Source: an uncultured Desulfobulbaceae bacterium (GTDB lineage Bacteria; Desulfobacterota; Desulfobulbia; Desulfobulbales; Desulfobulbaceae). From it: a stretch of DNA of 22,410 bases. Below are positions 7,122 through 15,982 of this stretch, one piece after another. The position numbers and the translations under genes are program-made. Numbering within the stretch: position 1 is the stretch's first letter; each line of letters begins with the position of its first letter. Under the pieces are notes generated by a model that saw nothing but the letters and a program-made list of their open reading frames with translations, did no database searches and was not told where the DNA came from. The DNA is taken from the NCBI GenBank assembly GCA_947260045.1, contig CAMYOP010000005.1, positions 1 to 22,410 of the forward strand, given 5' to 3'.

Positions 7122-8687
7122 ATGACTGAACCTGCAATACAAAAAACACAGACCGGCAAAGTGTATCTGGTCGGAGCTGGCCCAGGCGATCCTGGCCTGA
7201 TAACCCTTCGGGGAAAATATTTATTGGAGCGGGCGGAAATCGTTGTCTATGATTACCTTGCCAATAAAAAACTTCTCGGCCATGCACCAAAAAGTGCTGT
7301 TTTAATCTACGCCGGTAAAAAAGGTGGCGGCCTGCATGCCTTTACCCAGGAAGGAATCAATCAATTACTGGTTGAACATGCCAAAGCTGGAAAAACAGTC
7401 GTCCGCTTAAAAGGTGGAGATCCGTTTATTTTCGGCCGCGGTGCTGAAGAAATTCAAGAATTGGTTAAATACAATATCCCCTTTGAAGTTGTACCAGGAG
7501 TAACGTCAGCAACTGCTGCTGCCACATACGCTGGCATTCCCATCACTCATAGACATTACACTGCCTCGGTCGCCTTTATAACAGGTCATGAAGATCCTGC
7601 CAAAAAAGAATCCAATATTCAGTGGGACAAACTTGCCACAGGTGCAGGTACCATCGTTGTCTATATGGGAATCAAAAACCTACCGTTTATTACGAAAAAG
7701 CTCATTGATAACGGCCGCGATCCAAAGACTCCTGTTGCTGTTGTCCGTTGGGCATCTACACCAGACCAGCATTCAGTTGAGGGAACCCTTGAAACAATAA
7801 CTGACGTTGTTCGGGAAGCAGACATCAAACCACCGGCACTTGTGGTGATCGGTGACGTTGTCAAACTGCGCAACACTATTGACTGGTTTGAAAAACGTCC
7901 GCTCTACGGCAAAAAAATTGTTGTTACCAGAACACGGGAGCAGGCAAGCGAACTGGTTTCCCTGTTAGAGGAAAATGGTGCAAATTGTCTGGAATATTCA
8001 ACCATCAACATCAAGCCGGTTGATGATTATCGAGTTCTTGATGATGCCTTAAAAAATATTTCCAGCTATGACTGGATTTTGTTCACAAGCCTCAACGGTG
8101 TTGCCTACTTTTTCAACAGACTTTTTGAACAGGGTATGGATAGTCGCAGCCTGGGTGGCCCCAAGCTGGCAGTTGTTGGCAACGCCACAGCAGATGAGCT
8201 AAAAAAATATGGTCTGGTCGCAGATCTGATTCCAGAGATTTTTACCGGTGAGGGTTTAGCCCAGGCCCTTCTTGAGAAAAAGGTCTCTGCCCAAAAAATT
8301 CTACTACCAAGAGCAGAAATCGCCCAAGAAATTTTGCCCCAGACTTTGACTGAAAATGGCGCCCTGGTGACCATTGCGCCTGTCTATAAAAATGTGCCAA
8401 CAAAGGGCAGGAAAGAGGAACTTCGAGAAGAATTGACCAGTGGTGATATAGACCTGTTGACTTTTACAAGCTCATCCACGGTGACCAATTTCCTCACCAT
8501 GATAGATCCTGCCTCAACAGAAGAGCTGCACGAGCTTCTTAAAAATACCCGTATTGCCGCAATAGGCCCGGTAACTGCAAAAACAGTAGAAGAAAACGGG
8601 CTTACCGTAGACATTCAGCCGGAGCGCTATACGATAGCTGACATGGTGAATGCGATTGTGGCCTACTACCAAGACAGTAAGCAGTAA
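7122..8687 (+). CDS. cobA-hemD: Fused uroporphyrinogen-III C-methyltransferase / uroporphyrinogen-III synthase
   Basis: A 521-aa two-domain protein. Residues ~12-255 are a SUMT/CobA methyltransferase: VYLVGAGPGDPGLITL, LKGGDPFIFGRGAEE, VPGVTSATAAATYAG, the SAM-binding region VAFITGHED, and ALVVIGDVVKLR. Residues ~265-520 are HemD: KKIVVTRTREQASELVSLLEE, DWILFTSLNGVAYFF, and near the end TFTSSSTVTNF and IAAIGPVTAKTVEENG. HemD closes hydroxymethylbilane to uroporphyrinogen III and CobA methylates it twice to precorrin-2, so the fusion channels carbon toward siroheme, cobalamin or heme made through siroheme. No clear Shine-Dalgarno precedes ATG 7122. The same fusion is common in anaerobic Gram-positive bacteria and Desulfobacterota. 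Its 3' end overlaps the CULT gene by 38 bases. Confidence 0.97.
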   Translation: MTEPAIQKTQTGKVYLVGAGPGDPGLITLRGKYLLERAEIVVYDYLANKKLLGHAPKSAVLIYAGKKGGGLHAFTQEGINQLLVEHAKAGKTVVRLKGGDPFIFGRGAEEIQELVKYNIPFEVVPGVTSATAAATYAGIPITHRHYTASVAFITGHEDPAKKESNIQWDKLATGAGTIVVYMGIKNLPFITKKLIDNGRDPKTPVAVVRWASTPDQHSVEGTLETITDVVREADIKPPALVVIGDVVKLRNTIDWFEKRPLYGKKIVVTRTREQASELVSLLEENGANCLEYSTINIKPVDDYRVLDDALKNISSYDWILFTSLNGVAYFFNRLFEQGMDSRSLGGPKLAVVGNATADELKKYGLVADLIPEIFTGEGLAQALLEKKVSAQKILLPRAEIAQEILPQTLTENGALVTIAPVYKNVPTKGRKEELREELTSGDIDLLTFTSSSTVTNFLTMIDPASTEELHELLKNTRIAAIGPVTAKTVEENGLTVDIQPERYTIADMVNAIVAYYQDSKQ

Positions 8688-9078
8688 TACAGGTCCGTTT
8701 CTTTTAAAAAAAGAACACCTGCCCCATACTCAAAAGCCACCTGAAAACAAAGAAGTTCAGGAAGCAAGAGAAGATGCGGGCAAACCGCTTCGCTGTTACC
8801 AGTGTCTGGCTGTCATTACTACAGAAAAACAGGCTATTTCTGTAAATGGCAGCCACCTCCATACCTTTTTTAACCCTGCGGGCATAGTGTTTGAACTTCG
8901 CTGTTTCCGTAAAGCACCTGGTTGCCTGGTGCAGGGAAGCCCTACCAGCGAATTCTCCTGGTTTAGTGGTCATACCTGGCAGTACAGTCTCTGCAACACA
9001 TGCCTAACACATCTAGGCTGGTTTTTTCAGTCAAGCAGTGGGTCTTTTCACGGACTCATTAACAATCACTTGAACTAA
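8650..9078 (+). CDS. CULT-domain (cereblon-like) small zinc protein
   Basis: A 142-aa protein whose residues ~47-141 form a single CULT domain, the ligand-binding fold of cereblon's C-terminus, also known as stand-alone bacterial proteins such as the Magnetospirillum one used as a thalidomide-binding model. Zinc ligands are C49/C52 (CYQC) and C115/C118 (CNTC). NPAGIVFEL (75-83), SEFSWFSGHTWQ (100-111) and HLGWFF (121-126) supply the three cage tryptophans W104, W110 and W124. No signal peptide or membrane segment is seen, so it is likely cytosolic. The natural ligand of bacterial CULT proteins is not established; uridine-like and glutarimide/cyclic-imide ligands fit the cage. ATG 8650 lies within cobA-hemD (TTG 8656 is the only other upstream start) and has no clear ribosome site; residues 1-45 are low complexity and may be partly untranslated. 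An MFS gene follows 17 bases later. Confidence 0.88.
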   Translation: MRLWPTTKTVSSNTGPFLLKKEHLPHTQKPPENKEVQEAREDAGKPLRCYQCLAVITTEKQAISVNGSHLHTFFNPAGIVFELRCFRKAPGCLVQGSPTSEFSWFSGHTWQYSLCNTCLTHLGWFFQSSSGSFHGLINNHLN

Positions 9079-9095
9079 GCACCACTATCAAAAGT

Positions 9096-10559
9096 ATGCA
9101 AAAAGAACTGGAACAACAGCGCTGGCGCATCTTTATGATTGTTTCTGCGGGCGTTTTCATGGCCACCATGGACAGCTCCATGCTCAATGTCGCCCTTCCT
9201 GAGATAATGAAGGACTTCCAGAGTTCTCTTGCCCTGACCGAATGGATTGTTCTGATTTATCTTCTGACCATAACAGGACTCCTTCTTTTTTGGGGTAACC
9301 TTTCCGATCGTATTTGCCGGGGAAAAATTTATTCCACAGGTATGCTTATTTTCACCTTCGGCTCGTTTTTCTGTGCGGCTGCACCAGAGGTCCATTCCCT
9401 TATTTTTTTCCGTTTTACACAAGCTCTGGGCGCCTCCATGATGATGGCTTGCGGCCCTGCCTTGATAAAAAGCAGTTTTCCAGCCAGTCAAATCGGCCGT
9501 GGACTTGGACTAATTGGGGTAGCAACTTCTCTTGGCCTTATGAGTGGCCCAGTGATAAGCGGAATTCTTATTCGCTGGGTCCACTGGCGTTTCATTTTTC
9601 TGGTAACGGTCCCCGTCGGCTTGCTCTTTTTTCTGCTGGGAAGAAGGCCGCTCACGCAGCTCTGCAGCCAGCAACATTCCCACCAGAAGCCCAAAAAAGA
9701 TACAATACCATTTGACACCAAGGGAACTGTTCTCTGGATCCTATCTGTCACGATTACCCTTCTCCTTGCAACCCATGCCACCGTAATCGGTGATGGCAAA
9801 GGCATCATGCAGTCTCTTGTTTTTCAGACAGGGCTCATCCTGGCTCTTGTCTGTTGGGCCTTGCTCCTGATTCAGGAGAAACGGTACAAAGCGCCACTGC
9901 TGCCTCTGGCACTTTTCAAAAAACGTTTTTTTCTGATGGCTATTCTCAGCGCGCATCTCTCATTTGCAGTGCTCTTTTCTGTTTTGATTCTTATCCCTTT
10001 TTATCTCGATAAAATTCTCCATCTCTCTTCAGATAAAATCGGTTATGTCATGATGGCTGTACCCGCATGTGTTTTTATTGTTTCCCCCATTGCAGGAAAA
10101 ATCCATGACAGAACTGGTGCCAAAGTAATCGCAACCTGCGGTCTTTTCTGTTGTTTTTTAAGTTTGTTTTTCCTAACCAATTTATCAGTGGATTCCTCAC
10201 CAATATCGGTTGCAGTCCGCCTGGCACTTCTTGGCTTTGGCCAGGCAATGTTTTTATCGCCAAACAGTGCTGCCGCCCTTTCAGGTGTCCCACACAGGAA
10301 AGCCGGGGTGACAGCAAGCCTGCTTGCCACCTCCAGAAATTTTGGAATGCTCCTGGGAACAGTCTTTACAGGCCTGATCTTTACACTCTATTTTTCCAGC
10401 TTTACCGGGGGACTAGACATGAAAGATTTTACACCTGAAATGGCATCTGATTTTATGATGGCAATGAAACGAACGTTTCAGTATTGGATGATTTTGGCTT
10501 TAGGCGGTGTTTTTGCTTCCTGGTTTCGCGGCGGGATGGTTCGAGCTGACAGAGATTAG
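9096..10559 (+). CDS. MFS transporter, DHA2 (EmrB/QacA, 14-TM) drug:proton antiporter type
   Basis: A 487-aa inner-membrane protein with about 14 hydrophobic segments. MDSSMLNVALPEIM (25-38) is the DHA2 motif D1, GNLSDRICRGKIY is motif A after TM2, and GLMSGPVISGILI is the antiporter motif C in TM5. This places it among proton-driven multidrug or metabolite exporters; the substrate cannot be told. No membrane-fusion (EmrA) partner is nearby, so it likely acts alone. The ATG lies 17 bases after the CULT gene with no clear Shine-Dalgarno, consistent with co-transcription. It converges on the histidine kinase gene with a 12-base gap and no visible terminator. Confidence 0.9.
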   Translation: MQKELEQQRWRIFMIVSAGVFMATMDSSMLNVALPEIMKDFQSSLALTEWIVLIYLLTITGLLLFWGNLSDRICRGKIYSTGMLIFTFGSFFCAAAPEVHSLIFFRFTQALGASMMMACGPALIKSSFPASQIGRGLGLIGVATSLGLMSGPVISGILIRWVHWRFIFLVTVPVGLLFFLLGRRPLTQLCSQQHSHQKPKKDTIPFDTKGTVLWILSVTITLLLATHATVIGDGKGIMQSLVFQTGLILALVCWALLLIQEKRYKAPLLPLALFKKRFFLMAILSAHLSFAVLFSVLILIPFYLDKILHLSSDKIGYVMMAVPACVFIVSPIAGKIHDRTGAKVIATCGLFCCFLSLFFLTNLSVDSSPISVAVRLALLGFGQAMFLSPNSAAALSGVPHRKAGVTASLLATSRNFGMLLGTVFTGLIFTLYFSSFTGGLDMKDFTPEMASDFMMAMKRTFQYWMILALGGVFASWFRGGMVRADRD

Positions 10560-10571
10560 AACCAGAGGGAT

Positions 10572-12419
10572 TTATTCTTCTGAAACAACACAGGAAAATA
10601 ATTGAATAACAGCCTCCGTTCCACCCTGCTCTATATTATTAATTTCGAGCACTCCATTATGTTCTTCGCAAATACGCTCAACCAAGGTTAAGCCCATACC
10701 CGTGCCATAAGTCTTGGTTGTAAAAAAAGGATCAGTTGCCCGGGATAGATTTAAGGTTTCGATGCCAACACCAGTGTCCCTGATAGAAACAATTATATCA
10801 CGTCCCTTCGTCATGACATCAATGCTGAGTGTACCTCCCTGGATCATAGCTTCGACCGCATTGCGGATCAGGTGAACAAACATCTGCTGAATTTGTTTGG
10901 CGTCTACTTCCACCATAGGCTCAGGTTCAGGAAGCTGGAGCTTGCATTCCACATTTTGCTTCTGCATGATGGCGTAATACAACATGAGAGACTTATGAAT
11001 TAGGGAATATAAGGGAACTTGAGTCTTGACAGTAGAAGTCTGCTCAACAAAGCTGAATAAATCCTCAAGGATTGCTTCGACCTTGGTAGCTTCGTTGGTC
11101 ATAACATTGAAAAACTTACGCAAATCAGGATCATCAATTTTACGGTCAAGCATGCGTGCAGTCCCGCCAATAGTAGTAACAGGATTACGGATGGAATGGG
11201 CAAGCTGAGCAGCCATATGGCCCAGAGCTGAATAACGTTCAGCTTCAATTAACAGGTCTTTATTTTTATCAAGCTCATAAGTGACAGCTTCAAGTTCTTT
11301 TATCTTATTTTCCATTGCTGTATACAGATGACAATGCTCAATTGCCAGGCTTGCCTGTCCCGCGAAACTCTCAAGTGCTTCCAGGTTATGATCTGTGATG
11401 GGCTTGCGGGTGACAAAATGATCAGCAATAATTACTCCAAGGGATCTACTGGGAGAATACAGTGGTACGATAACAAAAGAGTCTTCCTGTAAGAGGTCTA
11501 GCAGGTCATCGGACACAGGATATTCACATTTACCATCAACAACATGAATGGATTGCCTGTTCTCAGCTGCCCGTACCAAAATATTCTGGTGATCATCTGC
11601 CCGTACAGTTAAATTTAGTGCTATCTGATTCACTTCAGAATCTGTGGTAAAACAATGTGCTTTGATGTTGGAAAGTATTTCCTGGAATCGCAGTTCCATT
11701 TCCTTCATCTCATGCCAGATTCGACCTGCCTCCTCACGACAACCAGGCCCAATAGCCAATCTCCCCTGCAAAACCTCACCAGAATCATCGAAAAGAGCGA
11801 GCACGGCCCTGTTGAACTGGAGACCCTCTTCAGCGGTAATGCCGACAAGAATGGCCTGGAGGATCTCATCGAGCTCAACCATGCTCAGATATGCGGTGTT
11901 CATCTTCAAGGCTAATTCATGCAGCAGTTGAATACGAAAACGAGCCTGTTCAATCTGTTTTTGATAGCGAATATTATTAATGAAGAGTCTTCGCTTTTCC
12001 AACACCTTGCGGGCAGTCTCGAAAAGATCGGTAAACTGCACCGGCTTGGTCAAATAATCATCAGCACCCTGTCGCAAACAGGCCAAGGCCGTCTGGAGGT
12101 CAGCCACTGCAGTCAACATGATGACTGCAGTATTCTTATATTTGTGAATAATTTCCGGTAACAGTTCCAGGCCATCCCCATCAGGGAGCCCTATATCAAG
12201 AAGAACAAGAGCGACTTTCTTTTCATTCAGGATTTGAAACATTTCACCAGCAGAGCCAGCAGTTTGGGATTGAAAATTATGTTCTTGAAGAAATTCCTGA
12301 AGGAGTGAAATTATATCGGGATAATCATCAACCAGAAGAATTATTTCACCATCTTCAAGGAGCTCTTCAGCGGGAAGCGAGGAGGGGGAAAGATGGTGCG
12401 AGTATCTTTGGTTAATCAT
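10572..12419 (-). CDS. Response-regulator-fused sensor histidine kinase (REC-GAF-HisKA-HATPase)
   Basis: A 615-aa soluble kinase with an unusual domain order. REC is first (residues ~25-140; acidic pair D31/D32, phospho-acceptor D75 in LLDIGLPDGDG, T103, K125 in LTKP). A GAF domain follows (~165-365, ending SFAGQASLAIEHCHLY), then a short coiled coil (~366-395). The H-box ALGHMAAQLAHSIRNP carries H408; the N-box has N520 (HLIRNAVEAM), G1 is RDTGVGI (547-553) and G2 is YGTGMGLTLV (571-580). No membrane segment is present, so it senses a cytoplasmic cue or receives phosphate through its REC domain from another kinase. No output regulator is adjacent. ATG 12419 has GAG eight bases upstream. It is divergent from the HEAT-repeat gene across 126 bases. 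Confidence 0.95.
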   Translation of the reverse strand: MINQRYSHHLSPSSLPAEELLEDGEIILLVDDYPDIISLLQEFLQEHNFQSQTAGSAGEMFQILNEKKVALVLLDIGLPDGDGLELLPEIIHKYKNTAVIMLTAVADLQTALACLRQGADDYLTKPVQFTDLFETARKVLEKRRLFINNIRYQKQIEQARFRIQLLHELALKMNTAYLSMVELDEILQAILVGITAEEGLQFNRAVLALFDDSGEVLQGRLAIGPGCREEAGRIWHEMKEMELRFQEILSNIKAHCFTTDSEVNQIALNLTVRADDHQNILVRAAENRQSIHVVDGKCEYPVSDDLLDLLQEDSFVIVPLYSPSRSLGVIIADHFVTRKPITDHNLEALESFAGQASLAIEHCHLYTAMENKIKELEAVTYELDKNKDLLIEAERYSALGHMAAQLAHSIRNPVTTIGGTARMLDRKIDDPDLRKFFNVMTNEATKVEAILEDLFSFVEQTSTVKTQVPLYSLIHKSLMLYYAIMQKQNVECKLQLPEPEPMVEVDAKQIQQMFVHLIRNAVEAMIQGGTLSIDVMTKGRDIIVSIRDTGVGIETLNLSRATDPFFTTKTYGTGMGLTLVERICEEHNGVLEINNIEQGGTEAVIQLFSCVVSEE

Positions 12420-12545
12420 TTTATTCTCGTTATGGGTTCCATTATTAAAATTACGTTACCCATGAAAAAAAGAAGTGTCAAGCAGCTACAAGTAATTCTC
12501 AGATTGCCTGTATGATTTAGGCATGGTAATGACAGACAAACTCAT

Positions 12546-12995
12546 ATGGAAGGAAAAATGATTCAAGCAGAAAACAACTCCTCTCTCGAAAATAAGAACA
12601 GTACTTCAGAAGTAAGCGACGAAGACCTGAAAAGTGTCATCGCAGATTTTCTTGAGATGGGACATGTTGAAAATATCATTGCCATGTTCAAGCAGGAGCT
12701 GCGTTATTATGACTGGACAGGAGATCTGTTGACCGATGAACGCTTTGGTGTACGCCTGGGCGTATCTGTTTTAATGGAAGAACTGGCAATTCTGCGACCC
12801 GGTGATACTTCACTAGCCCTGCCCTCCCTTGTTCGTCAACTGAATCATAAGACTGATTGGGTACGTGGAGAGGTTGTAAGCGTCCTGGCAATTATTGGTA
12901 CACAAGAAGCAAAGAAGCATATCCGTACGTTAAAGCATGATGGCAGCAGACAAGTACGTGAAGTTGTCCAAGACATTTTAGATACCTGGGATTAA
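12546..12995 (+). CDS. HEAT-repeat domain protein
   Basis: About 149 aa. After a polar N-terminus (1-25) the protein is helical. The C-terminal half (ALPSLVRQLNHKTDWVRGEV and the following VSVLAIIGTQEAKKHIRTL, DGSRQVREVVQDIL) shows two HEAT/PBS-lyase-like repeats with the typical D-W-V-R and Q-V-R turns. Such repeats bind proteins; the partner is unknown. Two in-frame ATGs compete: 12546 has no Shine-Dalgarno, and 12558 has AAGGA only three to four bases upstream. Its stop codon (12993-12995) touches the ATG of the helicase gene, so the two are almost certainly co-translated and may work together. Confidence 0.8.
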   Translation: MEGKMIQAENNSSLENKNSTSEVSDEDLKSVIADFLEMGHVENIIAMFKQELRYYDWTGDLLTDERFGVRLGVSVLMEELAILRPGDTSLALPSLVRQLNHKTDWVRGEVVSVLAIIGTQEAKKHIRTLKHDGSRQVREVVQDILDTWD

Positions 12996-14981
12996 ATGGA
13001 AAATATTTTTTCACCAGAAGGTCTGCTTGCCAATTATCTCGAAGGATACGAGCCTCGGCCTGGTCAATTAGAAATGGCCCAGGCTGTCTTTACCGCCTTG
13101 GAGGAATCGCAGCAGGATCTTTTTAAAAAGAGCGCCACCTGTCTTATTGTCGAAGCTGAGACTGGCCTTGGCAAGACCCTCGCCTACCTTGTTCCAGCAG
13201 CAACAAGCGGAAGAAAAATCGTTGTTTCAACCAATACCCGCAATCTTCAAGACCAAATCCTGCAAAGAGAAATTCCTTTTATCAAAGAACACATTGCCCC
13301 GGATCTCAAAGCTCTCTGCGTAAAAGGCAGACAGAATTACCTCTGTCTCTATCGCTATAAACAACACTTTTCCACCAAGACAAAAGGCCTCTTGTTTCAG
13401 GATGAGAGTATCGACCAAATCAACACATGGCTTCAGGAAACCCCGTTTGGCGACAGATCAGAATTAAAATGGTTAAAGGGTAACTCTCCCCTCTGGCAGA
13501 AAATCAACTGCGAATCCCATCTTTGTCCAGGCAGTGATTGTCCCGATCATTCGATTTGTTTTCTAAACAGACTCAGGCGCGAGGCAGCAAAGAGCCAGCT
13601 CTTAATTGTTAATCATCATTTACTCTTTTCAGACCTGGCAGTAAAACAAGGTGGTTTTGGTGAGGTTCTACCACGCTATGAAGCCGTCATTTTTGATGAA
13701 GCTCATCATGTTGAAAATGTTGCCTCCACTTTTTTCGGCTTCTCCTTGAGCAAATACCAGATTGCAAGCCTGGTTGGTGATATTGAACGCAGTGCAGAAA
13801 AAATATCCGAAACAGCAGTACAAGATGCCTGCAAAGAAGCACGTACCATGGCAGGGACAATGGAAAAGTTCGTGAGCCTTTTCCCCAGCAAAAAGGGCAG
13901 ATTTCCCCTGTCTGAACTCATTGGGAGCTCTCAGAAACTAAACAAAGCTGGTAACAGCCTCCTTTCGATCATCCACGCGCTCAGTGATAATCTTGCCATC
14001 ATAAAAAACAGTGAAGAACCCTGGGAAAACTATCTTGCCCGCTGTGAAGAGCTTGCCACCCGACTTGAAACTATTCTAGCAGAACCCTTTGACGACATAC
14101 CAAGCAATGAAATGCGCCATGTGCACTGGTATGAGCGCAGTGAAAAAAATCTGACTCTCTCCGTTACTCCGATAGACGTTTCCGAGGATTTGCAGAAAAG
14201 CCTTTTTTCCACTGTCGACTGCTGTATTTTTACTTCCGCCACCTTGAGTGCTGGTGGAAACTTTAATTATTTTTCCAAACGTTTAGGTCTGCCAGAATCA
14301 ACGAATTGTCTCCGTTTCCCTTCACCATTTGATTATGGCAATCGATCCCTTTTATATATTCCGGAAAAATCATTTCCAGAGCCATCAAGTCCAAGCCATA
14401 CAAAGCAAATCCATGCCCAAATAGAAACACTGCTTCGCTCTTCAGCAGGTCGCGCCCTTGTCCTTTTCACCTCTATTTCTGCCATGAAAAGTGCCTATTA
14501 CGCCCTGCAGGATCTTTTTGACTTCCCTCTTCTTCTCCAGGGTACTGCTCCCAGGCAAAAACTTTTAAACCGCTTTACCCAAGAGACAGAATCTGTCCTA
14601 TTTGCTGTAGCCAGCTTTTGGGAGGGGGTCGATGTACCAGGAGAAGCTTTGAGCATGGTAATTATCGATAAAATACCATTTGAAGTCCCCAGCGACCCTG
14701 TTATTATGGCCCGGATAAATCAAATTCAGGCAGCAGGTGCCAATGGATTTTTCGACTTTCAGATCCCACGGGCAATACTGGCCCTGAGACAGGGCGTTGG
14801 CCGTCTCATGCGCAGCAGTAGTGACAGAGGTGTCATAGCTATTTTGGATGTCCGCCTTTTTACGAAGGGATATGGTCGCCATTTTTTAAAAAGTCTTCCC
14901 CAAAGCCCCATTTGCAGAAATTTGGATCAGGTAAATATTTTCTTACAACAACAGATAAATGATGACAATAAACCCAGCTGA
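12996..14981 (+). CDS. dinG: DinG/XPD-family ATP-dependent DNA helicase with iron-sulfur cluster
   Basis: A 661-aa superfamily 2 5'-3' helicase. Walker A is EAETGLGKT (53-61), motif Ia is VSTNTRNLQDQI, and DEAH is at 234-237. Between motifs Ia and II lie the FeS-cluster cysteines: C117, then C172, C177, C182 and C188, where the last three have the C-X4-C-X5-C spacing of DinG. The C-terminal half has FTSATLS, the segment SVLFAVASFWEGVDVPGEAL and the motif VI arginines in LRQGVGRLMRS. It likely unwinds damaged, R-loop or G-quadruplex DNA. The extra fifth cysteine makes the exact cluster ligands uncertain. Translation is coupled to the HEAT gene (TAA-ATG abut), and the 3' end overlaps the prenyl synthase start by 23 bases. 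Confidence 0.93.
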   Translation: MENIFSPEGLLANYLEGYEPRPGQLEMAQAVFTALEESQQDLFKKSATCLIVEAETGLGKTLAYLVPAATSGRKIVVSTNTRNLQDQILQREIPFIKEHIAPDLKALCVKGRQNYLCLYRYKQHFSTKTKGLLFQDESIDQINTWLQETPFGDRSELKWLKGNSPLWQKINCESHLCPGSDCPDHSICFLNRLRREAAKSQLLIVNHHLLFSDLAVKQGGFGEVLPRYEAVIFDEAHHVENVASTFFGFSLSKYQIASLVGDIERSAEKISETAVQDACKEARTMAGTMEKFVSLFPSKKGRFPLSELIGSSQKLNKAGNSLLSIIHALSDNLAIIKNSEEPWENYLARCEELATRLETILAEPFDDIPSNEMRHVHWYERSEKNLTLSVTPIDVSEDLQKSLFSTVDCCIFTSATLSAGGNFNYFSKRLGLPESTNCLRFPSPFDYGNRSLLYIPEKSFPEPSSPSHTKQIHAQIETLLRSSAGRALVLFTSISAMKSAYYALQDLFDFPLLLQGTAPRQKLLNRFTQETESVLFAVASFWEGVDVPGEALSMVIIDKIPFEVPSDPVIMARINQIQAAGANGFFDFQIPRAILALRQGVGRLMRSSSDRGVIAILDVRLFTKGYGRHFLKSLPQSPICRNLDQVNIFLQQQINDDNKPS

Positions 14982-15972
14982 ACCACAAAAATTACTCGCT
15001 TTTGCCAAGGCAGAAAATAAATGTGTTGAAAAAGCGATGCGTGAAGATTTGGCAAACACCTTGGGCTCCTGTGATGCGTTACTCAAAGAGGTGCTGGAGT
15101 ACGGCTTATTTAGTGGCGGGAAACGGATTCGTCCTCTGCTGACAATCCTGTCTGCCCGTATATGCGGTTCTGCTGACGACTCCGTCTATACTCTTGCAGC
15201 TGCATTTGAATACCTCCATGTTGCCACCCTGATCCATGATGATGTTATAGATCATGCCAAAGAGCGCAGAGGACGTAAATCTGTGGTCCAGGTTTTCGGA
15301 ACCGCAGCAGCGATTCTGGCTGGAGACTGGCTGCATGCCAGATCAATGCAATTAATCGGTCAATTAACAGGTCAGGCCGGCCTTAGAGTATTTTGCAAGG
15401 CAACCACAGCCATGGTCGATGGAGAATTTCAACAACTCAGGCTTGTGGCGAACTGTAAGGCAAACGAAGAGGCCTACTTTAGCGTAATTCACAAAAAGAC
15501 CGCAGGCCTCATTGCCTCAGCCTGTGAGATTGGTGGACAGTACGCTGGTGCAGCTGACCAGCACTTGCAGGCACTCAGGGACTATGGTGCTCAGCTTGGC
15601 AGCTGTTTTCAGGTTATTGACGATCTTCTTGATTATCTTGGCGATCAGAAAAAAACCGGCAAAAAGACTGGTAATGATTTTATTGAAGGCAAAATGACCC
15701 TGCCCCTGATCCGTGCATTCTCATCCATGAGTAAGGACGACCAAAATGCCTTACAACAGTTACTTGAGGGCGACAGGACTAAAATTGAGCACTATGAGGC
15801 TGCAAAAGCGCTTGTTGATAAAAATGGCGGGTTTACCTCAACTCGTGAAACAGCCGTTGAATTAGCCGAAAAGGCTGTGGCCGCTCTTGAACCATTTTCA
15901 GAAGATACTGATTCCAGCTTTTGCGGTTTCTTGGCCGGCCTTACCCAGTACATTCTCATTCGTGAAAAATAA
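14959..15972 (+). CDS. Long-chain polyprenyl diphosphate synthase (IspB-like)
   Basis: A 337-aa trans-prenyltransferase that condenses isopentenyl diphosphate onto allylic diphosphates. The first Asp-rich motif is HDDVID (D94, D95, D98), followed by RRGRKSV; the second is DDLLDYLGD (221-229). FSGGKRIRP is the substrate-binding Lys/Arg motif. Small residues before the first motif (A89, T90) fit a long-chain product such as the quinone side chain (octaprenyl/heptaprenyl type) rather than geranyl or farnesyl diphosphate; exact length cannot be read. It has tandem start ATGs (14959, 14962) and overlaps the helicase gene by 23 bases without a clear Shine-Dalgarno, suggesting reinitiation. The downstream deacetylase gene begins within about 11 bases of its stop. 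Confidence 0.92.
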   Translation: MMTINPAEPQKLLAFAKAENKCVEKAMREDLANTLGSCDALLKEVLEYGLFSGGKRIRPLLTILSARICGSADDSVYTLAAAFEYLHVATLIHDDVIDHAKERRGRKSVVQVFGTAAAILAGDWLHARSMQLIGQLTGQAGLRVFCKATTAMVDGEFQQLRLVANCKANEEAYFSVIHKKTAGLIASACEIGGQYAGAADQHLQALRDYGAQLGSCFQVIDDLLDYLGDQKKTGKKTGNDFIEGKMTLPLIRAFSSMSKDDQNALQQLLEGDRTKIEHYEAAKALVDKNGGFTSTRETAVELAEKAVAALEPFSEDTDSSFCGFLAGLTQYILIREK

Positions 15973-15982
15973 GTTACTTGTG

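Noticed and set aside
9075..9491. 138-aa minus-strand open frame over the MFS start
   Set aside because: Antisense shadow of a membrane-protein gene.
15887..15982. Longer N-terminus for the YibQ-type deacetylase
   Set aside because: It would overlap the prenyl synthase by 86 bases and bury the clear signal peptide that starts at ATG 15983.
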